From Alentia gelatinosa (taxonomy: Eukaryota; Annelida; Polychaeta; Phyllodocida; Polynoidae): a stretch of DNA of 64,000 bases. The stretch covers positions 19,877,088 through 19,941,087 of the forward strand of contig OX465579.1 in assembly GCA_950022655.1 (NCBI GenBank), given 5' to 3'. The translations under genes were made by a program, and so were the position numbers. Of the stretch, positions 35,470-47,424 are shown piece by piece; position 1 is the stretch's first letter, and every line of letters starts with the position of its first letter. The notes under the pieces are model-generated. The model searched no databases. It saw only the letters and a list, made by a program, of their open reading frames with translations, and was not told where the DNA came from.

Positions 35470-35638
35470 GGTCATTACAAAACGACCTTCAACTACAGTT
35501 ACAATTACAACTGAGACGCACGTTATCTGGTTCCGGTTCCGGCTCCGAAAGCGGTCACGTGTCGGAAGGTGGCGCCTCCGTGCGGCGGACGGCACCGAAA
35601 GTGGCGCCCAAACCCAAAACAGTGCGAGTTTCTGGCGG
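35470..35638 (+). CDS. Phactr: PHACTR exon (Ser/Gly linker)
   Basis: Encodes residues 463-519: SLQNDLQLQLQLQLRRTLSG, a (SG)n run, then RTAPKVAPKPKTVRVSGG. It enters in phase 1 and leaves in phase 2 (169 bases), so it ends the run of interchangeable phase-1 exons. Acceptor TTTTCCCACCACAG, donor GGCGG|GTAAGT. Confidence 0.85.
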
Positions 35639-36699
35639 GTAAGTAACTCATTGAGTTGACCTTGTTTTATCTCCTATCAAAGAAAGCTTTACCTGTGCTG
35701 AAGGCATTCTCCTGGCCCCGTTGTGTAGTGAGAGAACGCATGTACAGATATATTCATTTCGGAAGATCTCCAGCCTACAGTTTGGTGGAGATTTTTTGTA
35801 CTATAGGGACACAAGGAAGCTGCTGTCCCATCGCCATCTTGCAAGTAGTACACAAGGCAAGTGGAAGGATACACTCTACGTGAGCAAAATTTACCATGCC
35901 AATTGGAGTACTTTTATGTAGTGGATTCTCCCTATGTGATACAAAAATGGCTGTAGTGTTTCTATACAAACTAAACGGATATCATATGATGTCGAGTTAT
36001 TCCATATTGGCATGGTTTAGCAGTGCATGCACGGGTTTCAGTTCGTTGTTGATTTTGTGTCCGATCTTTTTGCACTGGCAGCTGTGGTCTATTTTTAAAA
36101 CCCTAAATGAACTATTATCTGCTCACCTTCTCCTTGTAGCAAGCCGATATATATGAGGTAGGTTGTGTCTGCCGTTCCACTCTCTGTACACATTTTCACA
36201 GTCTCATCTCTCCTGTACGGCATCAAACCATCTGTATTTAACTCACCGGGTAGCACAAAGGTCAGATAAAGTTCAAAATGTGAAAATATGAACAGAGTCT
36301 TCTCTAAACTGTAGTTTCCAAAGTAAATCTAACGACGAGGGAGGTTTTGATTTTATCAGTTCATAATATACCGAAGAAATTATCGACGAGTGTATAAATA
36401 CCTTTTTTAAAGTAAAACAAACCTAAAACCGTTAGATACAAAAGTAATATGTAGAATGTAAACTAAAAGAATTAAATTAAAGGGAGAAAAATATGTATAG
36501 GTTGTAAAATTGAGTTGAGCATCGCTGTATTTTTCACGAGTGAGAAGGAACACTAACATGTTGTTGGTGTTGCAGTACTCGGCCGGTGTTGCCTCGGTAA
36601 GCGTTTACACCGCCTTGATAATTACCATAGAGTCTGATCGTTCACTTAGTGCACGGTATCCTGCGGTCACGTGTAGTCCCCATGCAACATGGCCGGTCA

Positions 36700-37107
36700 C
36701 TGGAGAATTCACCCCGAAACGAAGTCACCCCGTAATTTAATTGAGTCCTCTCCAAAACTCGGTCCGTTTTGGAGAATCTGCAGAGTTTTTTAGTCTTGGG
36801 CCTTGAAGATATGTTTACTTGAGCAGGCAATGCTAACTCGCCATAGGGACTACTTTCTTCGTAGCCCTAGGGCAGCAGGGAGATGCTACCCCAGTAGGCA
36901 ATATCAATATCCTCTTGTAAACCATGTAGCACCAGACCAGACAAATAGATTGCACATGATGTACCTGATTTACCTTTATAAACGTTATAAACCTCATAGA
37001 TAAATAGTGATTGCTTTCGATACAATGCAGGGAGAAATCCAAACGGGGCGAGTTGATTTCGGGGTGAACAAATTCTGGGGTGACTTCGTATCAGGGCAAG
37101 TTCTCCA
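36700..37107. repeat. Inverted-repeat-bounded element with inner hairpin
   Basis: The left end GGAGAATTCACCCCGAAACG and GAAGTCACCCCG is echoed inverted on the right (TTTCGGGGTGAAC, GGGGTGACTTCGTATC, AAGTTCTCCA). Inside, AGGGACTACTTTCTTCGTAG (36845) is a hairpin shared with 14742. Fragments such as GGGCGAGTTC recur at 16800-16870. Confidence 0.5.
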
Positions 37108-40100
37108 TCATCCACGTGGCCACGTAAAATGCCACGTAACGTGATCACGTCATTACCAGCCTCATAGCGCAAAGAAATTGTCCCCCTAGTAGACTTTCGT
37201 CCAGTTGTTTTGTTTCTACTTTATCAAAACATTTTTTTCAATTTTACTCCATTCTAATCCATCTATTTTTGGTATTCTTCTCTATTTTTTTCCATAGACT
37301 GTTGATTTATTATGTTTCATTGAAAAGACGGTCGTTGTATTGAACGTCAGTTTTGTGATCTATACGTTGAGTAGATTTTAAACCTATTCTCCTTTTCTGA
37401 GTTTTTTTTGCGTACAATTTCTGCACCAACTCCCTCTTTAGAATACACGAAACAGAAGGCCAATTTCATTTCGACCTCATCATTGGTTTGAATGCTACCT
37501 TGCCCTATTATCGCTCACTAAGCATGGATACCAGCATGGATGGCCATGACCCCGAAATCATGCCTCCTAGTGTGCGTTCCCTGAACTACCGCTAACAACC
37601 AATCCGCTGTCTCGCTGGTTCCCCTCGTTATCTACGTGCCTACTATTAGCGCAGGTACAATTCACTTTGGTGATGGCTCTAGTTGTCAAGGTCCTGTATG
37701 TTTGTTCCCCAGCCATCCGCTAGTGGGCTCTGCTAGTGGCCCCAGTCAAATCATAGTACAATACCCTTCGGAGTATTATGAGCCCTAGCGACCCTGGGAC
37801 GTACTATTCGAACACTCTGGCATTATGGCGCCCCTCGAAGTCCCTAAAAACTTCCAGAGCACTGTACATGCGCTAATCGTAGGCACGAAGATAGCGAGAG
37901 GAAACCACGTGATCCGCTGTAGCGCTTGAGGCGCCCCCTCCCGTCCGTCCACGGTACTCCTGAGGACCTCACACCAGCAGTCTTGTCAATTATAACCCCA
38001 TTAATCCCCCCCATTAACCCACGCCGCACGCATCCTCTATATCTCTCCCCCAATACACCCCTCAGGGTATCCTCAACTATTCACACACAAACCGCTACTG
38101 CAGCGTGGTAATAACTTACCTTCCACTCTCTATGGTCTGGACTAATAATGATAAATAGGTAACTCTAAAAGTAGAACTTTCCCTGTTAAATAATTGTTTC
38201 TGGAGCATGTCCGAGCGAAGTAGTAGAACCGTAGGGCAAATTTCGACTGAGCCCACTGCATGCTGCTAAGGCAGTATAGCCTGTGAGTCTTAGGGTATTT
38301 CTACTGCTTGGCATTGATTTGACCAGCGGGTGTAAGGCGGATCCAGCCTGAGAGGCGCGTCCTTGGCACGTCCTTGGCACAATGCTCGAGACTCTTAATG
38401 ATGTTTGTCTTTGCTCAATGTAAACAACTCGTAATCCGCACCTTCATAGACTCCACACATGAGTCTCTATCGATTAAGTGCTAATTTGGTTTCATTCTAA
38501 TCGTGATAAAGATTGTTAAGCGAAATTTGCGGATTTATATATATGTGAAGCAGATTGTACATCAGATATTGATTTAATTCACAATGAAAAAAAATTAATA
38601 ATCCAAAATAAGTAGTGTGAATTCTATGAGTATTGAATTGATTACTGTGTATTCTTCGATCAGTTTCTCATAAAGCCAATGGAAGTTAGCATGACGATTT
38701 CTAGAAATGTTTAGTGTACTGTTAAACAATGAATTTATCGCACTGAATTAATCCTGTTGAGCTAAGCATAATTGATGTTTTTGGTTCCCTTCATGTTGGT
38801 GGGGCAACAACAGAGGGAAAAGGTACGAATGATACTTGATTAGTATGGGAATGTTCTATTCTTAATTATTTAACATTCATGCGTAGCATTATACCATAGT
38901 TCTACACATTTACTTTAACCTTTAAAGCATTTTTGTAGAATGATCTGAATCACCTTAAACCCTGTCCCTATGAGTTATGCATGTAGGAGATCTGAAATGA
39001 TATTCTAAGTTGAAATACTATCCTATTTGCATTATCAATTTTCAGAAATAAAACTAATAGTTACTACTTAAAGCATGATAATCCTATAGATGCAGATGTA
39101 CATATTAACGTGATATTTTGAAAATAGTCGCACAAAAGTGGTAGACATATAAAAGATAAATAATATCCTTAAAAAAGTGATGCATTTCTGTGGTTACATC
39201 GTGTGTACATGGATTAAGTTTTCTCCCAAGGTATAGTTGCCACACTCGATTTTCTTCTAATATGGGGAACATTAATTTAATGATGATCGAACCGTAGAAA
39301 TATTTCATAAACATAGTAAAATAAATGTATAATACATAGTCGTGTGCAACGAAAAGAAGGTTAAAAGTTTGAGTCTTGGGGCGTTGACATTGTACGTTGG
39401 GAGAAAATCTTAACCATATCATAGATCTCATATATGCTACAAGAGTATGAGCATGGGACTGATCTTAGCCTGAACTCTTAACTTAATAGATATGATATGT
39501 TGATAGCTATATGCTATCTAAAAGGTATCAACGAACATCTCATGTCAATGACATTTCGTGTTGACAGCTATATACTATCTTAAACTTATCAAAGAATGTG
39601 TCGTGTTATGATGTTTCATTTATACGTTCTCCTCTTGCCGTAAAACCATGTAAATAAAGATTGACTGACAGGAGTGAGAGACGCTTAGTGACGTCACAAA
39701 GTTTACCCAAGTCGCACTGCGCATGTCAGTATGTGTAACTCCGCCCCTTCATGGAGCAGGCCACGCCCCTTTCTCCTCATAGTCTGCAGTTGTGTAAGCG
39801 GTCAATAATAGTTGTCATTTGGGGCCTGGTGATGCAAGGATCTAAATACAGGGATTCTTCTCAAGGACTTAACGTGGGATATACAGCTTGTTATGAGGAC
39901 ATTACCTCGCAGCTGCTTCTCCATAAATCCTAGGACTAGACGTCAAGTTTAATGGCATTCAGTGACATGGATCAATTACCATAACTTGTGCCTGAATCTC
40001 TCACACTTACTGGTCAGCTGTATGAATTTCATTTGTCATGGAGTAATATACCACGTGACTTGCTGACATTTAAAACTGTAAGTAATAAAATGGCATCCGT

Positions 40101-40487
40101 AATGATATTCAGGTATATGACGACAGACTGAATGTGGTTGAATGTAAACTATTCCTCGTTGTATTGATGTGTTTAGATACCAAAGCAACTCTGAACATAT
40201 TTCATTCAGACACTCTAAACCTGTCTCCATATATGATGCCAGCGTGTGGTTCAATATAACAGGATTAATTCCCACACAAATTTCGGATAATAATTGCCAG
40301 TAGTTCCAAATTCAAGGGAATTTCACGTTAGGTTCGGTCGGTGTATATCTTGTAGGAAACGTGCGTAGACACATGGCTTAGTGTAGGAGAAACCCCACGT
40401 TAAATGTATAGGTGGATTTTACACCCACCCCTGCCACCCCCTCATCCCCGACGTCCATATGGGATATACTCCCAAAGATATAATATT

Positions 40488-40746
40488 CAGAGATGGTAGT
40501 TCTCCACTTTTTCATGGAAAAACTCGTTTTTATTTCTAGTTTATAAAATTATTTTTTCTTGAGTAAAACAAAGATAACATTAATTAATTCTCGTTCACGA
40601 GCATAAAACATTGGTTTGAACCTCCCCGCACACCCTCAGCCGCACAACATGAGCAACACCGATGTTTTTAACATGTTTTCTCAGTCTCTCTGAGACAGTA
40701 GATTCCAAATATTTCCGTTTTTCCTGACCCCCAACCCACATCCCTG
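40488..40746 (+). mobile_element. hAT-like MITE
   Basis: From CAGAGATGGTAGTTCTCCAC to CCCACATCCCTG, with GAACCTCCCCGCACACCCTC and TCTCTGAGACAGTAGATTCC inside. Flanks TAATATT and AATATAC overlap only loosely. Confidence 0.7.
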
Positions 40747-41154
40747 AATATACCGGAATCCTTTAAATTCAACAAATGTAGGAGTGACGCGAAATGTGTA
40801 ATTCATGTCTGGATTATACAAAATTATTGCAGTTTTCCATGGAAATGCATTTTTTTATCATGACAGCTCTATAGAACGGCAAAAGATCCGTCATGAAATG
40901 ACAGAGAAACAACCAAGCTCCCACCACCATCCCCTCCCCAATGATAAGAACGGCAGCTGACGTTAGTATACAACATTAGATATTGACCCATTCTACTCAG
41001 CATTGAGTGTTAGCGACACAAAGTATAGACTCCAGATCTTTAGATCACACTCTAATAGGCCTCCTCTTTAGTACTATAAGTCATTGTGTTGATGCAGTAG
41101 AAGCTGGCCCAGACCTGGATTTCTAATTGTAGAATGTTGTGATTTTGTCCGCAG

Positions 41155-41255
41155 GGTTCGGGTGGTCGACCCCAGCAATAAGGAGAACGAGCCTGACTAC
41201 GACAACCTGCACGACTCGGACTCGGACTCGGAGATCTACTACCGCGATGACGACA
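41155..41255 (+). CDS. Phactr: PHACTR exon (acidic, before RPEL block)
   Basis: Encodes residues 519-553: VRVVDPSNKENEPDYDNL, then DSDSDSEIYYRDDD. Enters phase 2, leaves phase 1 (101 bases). Acceptor TTTTGTCCGCAG, donor GACA|GTAAGA. Acidic Asp/Ser stretches just before the RPEL repeats are usual in the family, as far as I recall. Confidence 0.9.
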
Positions 41256-41960
41256 GTAAGAGGCCGCCTTTCTCCACACTCTCTTCAATACTTAATATAT
41301 TTATTTTTGTGGGGTTTTTTAAATTAAAAAAAAAATTTGGTGTGGGCCCAAAAATGAATATTTCTGGGCCATTAAACAAGACAAAGGTCACACTCCCTGC
41401 CTAAGCCAAACTTATAGTTGCCTGATGAGTCCCAATTGTATGAAACCTTGTCTTTCTAACCTCCCTCTAGTAAATTTAAGTTCAGGATAAAACCACGAGA
41501 TCAGCTTAGTTTCACTATTTCTCGAACCACCCCTATTTGTAATTTCCATTTCTATTTATAGTATTTTTAGGCAAAGCATATGTATTATAGATGATGTATG
41601 ACACCACGTGATTGAAGAATCTAATTATGAATTCTGACGACAATATGTCCCCTAGTGGTATTAGCCTGACACCCGTCCTTACCGGGGCAGCTCTGTCACA
41701 GGCGCCCTTCCTTAAAGGCCTAACGATGCCGTCATCAACAACGGTATTTTTAGATGAAGTTTAGCTCGGGACTGTATTGATTATACTCGTTTTATTGCAT
41801 ATGTAATTCACATACATGTGATAACTAATCAGTATGGGCCTTCACCAATAAAATTGCCTTCATCATGTGCCTGTTGTCATAATGTTTAGTAGGATATGGT
41901 TGAGGGATTGTGTGATCATTGTCAAGAACGATTTATGGACCAGGAATAATATTTATATAA

Positions 41961-42100
41961 AACGTCCTGACCATGCTGTACAAGTCACAGAACTCGATGG
42001 TAATTTACGGTTTGTACGGAACGAGGCATTTATGCCGAGTTCCATACAAACGATAAATTATCATCGAGTTCTGTGACTTGTACAAGCATGGTTGGACATT
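41961..42100. repeat. Long near-perfect hairpin
   Basis: Left arm AACGTCCTGACCATGCTGTA, CAAGTCACAGAACTCGATGG and TTTGTACGGAAC (41961-42022). Right arm GTTCCATACAAACGATAAAT, CATCGAGTTCTGTGACTTG and TACAAGCATGGTTGGACATT (42039-42100). The loop is about 16 bases. Arms of about 60 bases match with few mismatches. More small palindromes (GTACGGACCAGTGGTCCGTAC) follow at 42213-42233. Confidence 0.8.
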
Positions 42101-42340
42101 ATATATTTACTATATACCCAAAATATTTAAAAAAATCATTAATTTATTTTTTAACAACCGATATGTTAATAAACCTGTTTGGCAAGGTGGTCCGTATTTT
42201 AGTGTACGGACCAGTGGTCCGTACAGTATTTTTACGTTATATGTCAAAACGGTACGTATTTACAGTAAATACGGCATGGGTATATAGTAAAGAAGAGTAC
42301 GTTTACATTACGCCCGGTCCATCGATGATAGGCCTAGCTT

Positions 42341-42595
42341 AGATGGCATGTTTCCTATTTTCCAAGGAAATTTTTGTTTTCATTTTCAGTTTATAATTGT
42401 TTTTCCGTTGTAAGATAAAGAGAGAACAAATTGGGCCTCGCTCACATCAATAAACATCAAACCCCCACATACACTCCAGGCCCATTCCATGGCCAATAAC
42501 TATATGTTTTCCATGTCTTTTTTACTCTCTATGAGGCAGTAAATTCCATATAACATATTTCCTACCTATCCCCATGACCCCAACTACCATCCCTG
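42341..42595 (+). mobile_element. hAT-like MITE
   Basis: Left end diverged (AGATGGCATGTTTCC), right end CAACTACCATCCCTG. Internal ATTGGGCCTCGCTCACATCA and GAGGCAGTAAATTCCATATA boxes are clear. The copy ends about 160 bases before the RPEL exon. Confidence 0.65.
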
Positions 42596-42756
42596 TATCG
42601 TATACATACACTTGTAGTTTTGGCCTTCTCAAATAATTATCAAGCCGTTGAAATCCCGATTAGGGGAATTGGTATTCTCTGTAAGATGTCTACGCCCCTT
42701 CTCTCACATTACAATCATTTAGAATACATTTTATGCGTGTTTTCTCCACATTTCAG

Positions 42757-42969
42757 ATTCCTTAATAGCAAGGGTTCAGCGACAAGATAGTTTAGCACGC
42801 TTCTTGAACAACCGGCCGATTAAGCAGGAGTTGATCGACCGGAATATTCTGCCGCTCAAATCGGAGAAGGAGATGCAAGATGAGCGAAACATCATCGGTA
42901 TCCGCCTCAACCGACGCCTCAGCCTGCGGCCCACGGCCGAGGAGTTAGAGGACAAGAATATCCTACACC
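42757..42969 (+). CDS. Phactr: PHACTR exon with two RPEL repeats
   Basis: Encodes residues 553-624. First RPEL: DSLARFLNNRPIKQELIDRN then ILP. Second RPEL: GIRLNRRLSLRPTAEELEDK then NIL. Each carries the RP..(E)L core that contacts the hydrophobic cleft of monomeric actin. In this family actin and PP1 compete or cooperate through this block. Phase 1 to 1, 213 bases, acceptor CTCCACATTTCAG, donor CACC|GTGAGT. This exon is the strongest single piece of family evidence. Confidence 0.97.
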
Positions 42970-43389
42970 GTGAGTAGCCACACAAGAGTCAAAATATGAA
43001 TAACATTATAAACTTCTTAACCACCTGCTAACCTGCAGCCTTCAAAAGCTGCAACTGTTAAGCTTCCCAACTATAATGATTTCATTCGTGTCAATAGTGA
43101 ATGCCAAGACATGCTCAGAAAAATGATCAAGAAATCGAAAATCATCTCATTATCACATACCATGTCTGCATTTACTAACCACTTATTCAAGGCCATAAGC
43201 CTATGTACTATGTACCATCACAAATGTTGAATACCTTTGGATTGTAATTATATATGTTAATCTACCGTCTGATAGACGAGCCACATTGAGCTGGAATTTT
43301 GTAAGACAGGCCCAGAGCCTAAATCTCTCCAGGATAAATAAACAAACTGAAAAAAATATATAAAAACAAACAAAAACATTCCCACTGCA

Positions 43390-43870
43390 GCTAATTTCTC
43401 CTTCAACAGCAGTTGTAGAGTTACTGCTATATCAAAGACAATCATTATACTGGCCAGGCAATTAATAAAACCAGCTGACTTGCATACCAGCTGATGCCAA
43501 AGGCCTCTTTATGGGCATTGTGATAACTGATTGACAAAATCCTTTGATGTAATTTAAAAGAGTCAATAAAGAAATGATTAAAAAAAAATTGTTCTCATAC
43601 CATGTCTATGTGGTGGTGGAACATTCATCTCGGTAAACTTATTGGTGTGAGATTTCTTCCTTAATACATCTCATAGATTAATTACCACCCAACCAAAGTA
43701 AGTCTAACAGCTTTTTGAAAGACAGACCTCTTTGATTGTTTATAAAATATTTGAAAACATTGATAAAAGTCGACTGAAATTAGTCTACGACAGTGAAAAG
43801 CTTAAATTAATGACGCTCCTTATATAACCTGAGGGTCCCTTGGGACGTTAAACCACAAACAAACAATCTT
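43390..43870 (+). repeat. SINE interrupted by a poly(A) retroposon
   Basis: Body box GTTGTAGAGTTACTGCTATA (43411) and, after an insertion, CTCATACCATGTCTATGTGG (43590) through to a tail (GACGTTAAACCACAAACAAA, ending about 43866). The order matches the intact SINEs at 14093 and 20401 in its first half. The tail type recurs at 53650-53706. Confidence 0.65.
43446..43590 (+). mobile_element. Short poly(A) retroposon inside the SINE
   Basis: AAACCAGCTGACTTGCATAC through AGAGTCAATAAAGAAATGAT and A9 matches the repeat at 17405-17550. It lies between two parts of one SINE, so it inserted later. Confidence 0.6.
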
Positions 43871-43914
43871 CCAATTGCGACGGTAAATAATTGTGTGATG
43901 CTTGCATTCTTCAG

Positions 43915-43976
43915 GAAAATCTGCGGACGAAATGGCCCGCGATCGAGAGGAACGGAAGCGAGTTCTTATAAGAAAG
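43915..43976 (+). CDS. Phactr: PHACTR exon (basic helix into third RPEL)
   Basis: Encodes RKSADEMARDREERKRVLIR and K (residues 624-644). Enters phase 1, leaves phase 0 (62 bases). Acceptor GCATTCTTCAG, donor AAAG|GTACGG. The Glu/Arg-rich helix leads directly into the third RPEL, whose RP core is on the next exon. Confidence 0.95.
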
Positions 43977-45055
43977 GTACGGATTTCCATATATTTCGTT
44001 GTGAGGCTGAAATCTAGGGGGTTATGCATCAGTCCCGAAATAATTCTTTTTTTGAAATTCCCATAATCATTTTGGGGGGTACTAATATTTGAGAATTACA
44101 GTTTGAAATGGTTCTTTCCTACAAATATAGATATGTGACACTTCAAAATGACCTTCTCTAAGTATAAAAATGAATTGCCATCATTTTTCTACAGGTTTGA
44201 TTAAATCTGTTAAATAATTAGGATCTGTTTCAAGATTCATCTACGATACATTTAAGGCACATGAATTAAGGCCGCCTGTATCATACTACCGTCCAAACTC
44301 GTCATAGGTTGATTAAGAGGATATTCACGATAACCTTTTCCCTGCAGCAGCCAATTCCCTGACACAGGATCGCACCGCAGGCAGTGCCTACAGTACTGTC
44401 CCTCCCACCACAGGCACCTAAGATCATGATTTCAGTACAGTAGAACCCCGCGTAAGGGGTCACCCTCTGTTCCGAGCAAATTGTCCGCTGAAGTGGGGTG
44501 AAAATTAAACATCTTTACAAGGAACCATTTTTAGCAAGGTGTCTTTTACCATAGGGTGTCTCTTTACATGGGGTGTCCCCTAAGCGGGTTTCTGCTTATA
44601 TTATAGTAACTGACGGTGTTTTGTTATTTTAAATCAAAGATCCATATGCCCCTTGTACGTTGTCAAAGTTTTGTAGAACACAAAACGATATTTCTCTTTC
44701 TAGCGACTTTCGTATATACATGTATTTATCAATGATACATCATGCTGCTAGAACACACATCACAGACCTGGTAGCATTTCTCTACGTCAGATTGTAAAAT
44801 GTTCCAGTTGTTTGGTTGAACAAGGTTTTGGGCTCAAAAGTATTGCATGTAAATTTCCAGCCTGGAGCACTGTGGAAAAAGGCACTCTTTTGAGCCTACA
44901 GAACCTCCAGAATAAATAGTATTTATATTTAAAGAAAATAAAAAAAATCTGGTTTTCTTTGGGTTTTTTTTAAAGAAAATTATTGAAAAAAAACCCCCAT
45001 CAAAATCTGCTTGTAAAATGCACAAAATCACTCTAAAATCCATGTTTTCTTGTAG
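43977..45055 (+). other. Intron carrying a small inverted-repeat element
   Basis: Besides the MITE at 44438-44594, I see AT-rich DNA and A/T runs just before the acceptor (TTTTCTTGTAG). No further exon. Confidence 0.6.
44438..44594. mobile_element. MITE with AGTAGAACCCCGCGTAAG-type inverted ends
   Basis: Left CAGTAGAACCCCGCGTAAGG and GGTCACC is mirrored on the right by GGTGTCCCCTAAGCGGGTTT and CTG, at 157 bases total length. One terminus of a relative is at 34081. The superfamily was not determined; no coding content. Confidence 0.65.
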
Positions 45056-45193
45056 TTGAGTTTCCGACCGACGGTAGATGAGCTGAGGGAGCGGAAGATT
45101 ATCAAGTTCAGCGATTACGTTGAGATTACCGATGCAAACGAGTATGACCGACGAGCGGATAAGCCGTGGACAAGACTCACCCCTCGAGATAAA
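45056..45193 (+). CDS. Phactr: PHACTR exon: third RPEL and PP1-binding core
   Basis: Encodes residues 645-690: [20 protein letters not shown] then [20 protein letters not shown] and [18 protein letters not shown] is the RPEL core. IIKFSDY occupies the place of the family's RVxF-like PP1 motif (LIRF in human PHACTR1). The following Arg and the Trp of KPWTRL are further PP1 contacts known from PHACTR1-PP1 structures. Phase 0 to 0. Donor GATAAA|GTAAGG. Conservation is very high. Confidence 0.97.
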
Positions 45194-45324
45194 GTAAGGC
45201 ACCCTTCCAGTATCCGTTGTGGCTTAGATCCCTCTGGGGCACGTTTAATTGATTTTGGTCGTGGCGAGGAAACCAGTGATGCACGATAATATAGACGAGC
45301 GTACGCCACTCGCGTCAAATATAG

Positions 45325-45552
45325 CGGTTTTCAAAGTTTTCAAATTTTTACTTCTTTTTTCTTGTGTAAAACAAAGAGATGATAAATTGGGTCTTATTCA
45401 CACCAATTAACGGGTCCAAACTTCCTCACAAAACCCACCTCCATTCCGTGGCCAATAGCGATGTGTTTTTAATGTTTTATCAGTCTCTATGAGGCAGTAA
45501 ATTCCACATGATGAATACTTCCATTTTTTTCATGACCCCAACTGACATCCCT
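45325..45552 (+). mobile_element. hAT-like MITE, left end decayed
   Basis: CTTGTGTAAAACAAAGAGAT, GAGGCAGTAAATTCCACATG and the end CAACTGACATCCCT are clear. The start around GGTTTTCAAAGTTTTC no longer shows the terminal repeat. Confidence 0.65.
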
Positions 45553-46061
45553 ACGTTGTGTAACAAATGTCACCCCAATGTACAGAGATCCTGAATGATT
45601 AGTCTCGTTCAAGTGAGCTCGATCATCAGCACGGACAAAAAAAATGCTATGATTTCATCATTTATAATAAATGAATCTAACTAAATATTTCAGATATTCC
45701 CCCTCTAACACTGCCATTTGGGATTTTAGTTTAGGCCACTCAAAAAATTTTTAATTGCACAAATAATACTGTCGCGATAATAATCGTCATCTGAAAAGCA
45801 GGTTTTTCATCAGGAGTCCCACAGATCTTTTTTTAATTATGGGAGTGTTACAAATAACTTGTATATTTGTTAAGAGTATGAACTGCACTGCCACGGTTGT
45901 TGTTTATTTGAATACGGTAGTTTTCGATTATTTACTATTATCGAAATAGAAGTAAGCATAGCATAGAGAACATGTACACTATTTTAAAGCTCTTTTACGC
46001 CGAGGTTCTACTTTGGATCCTGTTTTCTTTGTATTGACCCTTGATTGTTATTCACTTTCAG

Positions 46062-46138
46062 GCTGCAATACGAAAGGAGTTGAATGAATTTAAGAGTACA
46101 GAGATGAATGTTCATGATGACAGTAGACATCTTACAAG
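46062..46138 (+). CDS. Phactr: PHACTR penultimate exon
   Basis: Encodes [20 protein letters not shown] then SRHLTR (residues 691-716). The stretch is almost invariant in the family and wraps PP1 near its hydrophobic groove. Enters phase 0, leaves phase 2 (77 bases). Acceptor TTATTCACTTTCAG, donor ACAAG|GTGAGT. Confidence 0.97.
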
Positions 46139-46359
46139 GTGAGTGAAGTTTATATAGATTCACTATCCTTGATTCTTTCTACCTTATCGCAGGGTTCCTA
46201 CACATGAGAGAATAATCACGGAAAAGTACGTTTTTCAAAGGTGCGTGAATTGACAAGGACTTTGTCAGTTAAGACTGGAAAAATGTCATTGGAATTGGAA
46301 TTTCCAGATCTATGTAGGAAGAACTGATAAACACAGCGCCCTTAAAATTTGTGTATATC

Positions 46360-46620
46360 CAGAGATGTCAGTTTTCCATTTTTCCGTGGAAATCCACTTT
46401 CTGGTTTTCAGTAAATGTAATTGCTTTTCTATTGACAAACAAAGATGATATGGTTTTAGCCTTATTTACGCCAATAAAGCAGTGGTTTGAACCTCCCCAC
46501 ACACCCTCAGCCCCATGCTATGGCTGATGAAGACATATCCAAGTTTTTGCAGTCTCTCTGAGACGAAAATCCATAAGAAGAATGTTTCCACTTTTTTCCC
46601 TGACCCTAAATGACATCCCC
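46360..46620 (+). mobile_element. hAT-like MITE with target duplication
   Basis: From CAGAGATGTCAGTTTTCC to AATGACATCCCC. The flanks GTATATC (46353-46359 and 46621-46627) form a direct repeat of at least seven bases. Confidence 0.75.
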
Positions 46621-47424
46621 GTATATCTAAGAAAATAAACTATTCTATATGTTTTGAATGTTGTGGACATTGTTCTGATCTTGCACTATCACATAGGCGA
46701 CAGAAATGGTTGAGAAAGGTTTATAACAGTTAATAGTATTTGAGGTTTTGAAAGGGTAGTCCTAAAATAACAAAATAAAAAAGACTGAAAGGACAGCTGT
46801 GAGGCACTTTGATGTAAAGATTTTCTCATTGTATATGTCAAGGAAACATGGAATGTGGCAGGGGAAAGTCTCAGATATGTAGCGAACTTGGACATTTTGA
46901 TATAGCGGACAACCTGTTTCTATATATTTATTTGTTATTAAATTAGATTAAATCCCTCAACTATCCAGGGTGAATTCCATGCCTGATGCCCCCTCCGGCA
47001 TTTCCATTGATAATCATTATTGTCACAAGCGTCTGGAGGATATTACGATGTATGAAATGTTAATAGAAAGATGATTTTCACAAACGTAATTGCCCAAACG
47101 TATGTAAACGAACGAGATATGCGAATTAAAACGTTGTGTAGTTGTCTATGCGTATTTCAGCGGTCGGCAAATAATCCCATACCAGAAGTAAATAAAACCA
47201 GTCCTTGCAATATGTTAAGAATACCACTAATCTGAACCAAAATGTACAAGTTTGCTAAAAGTTTGATGAGTATAGAATTGATAATGATCAAGTTTACGTA
47301 GGGATCTGAGATCACTTAAAAACATGTAGATGTATATATTGTCCTTTATGATAGCTGCTTTAATAATTGCACATATATGTCGTTTGTTATTTTAACCAAC
47401 CTTCTATTTTCATCTCCTATTCAG

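Larger units (their letters stand above)
35639..41154 (+). other. Largest intron seen (5.5 kb)
   Basis: Contains an inverted-repeat-bounded segment (36700-37107) and one hAT-like MITE (40488-40746). The stretch 37108-40487 is AT-rich and otherwise unremarkable, with GC-rich islands near 37870-37990. Open frames here lack splice sites in phase with the flanking exons. Confidence 0.6.
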
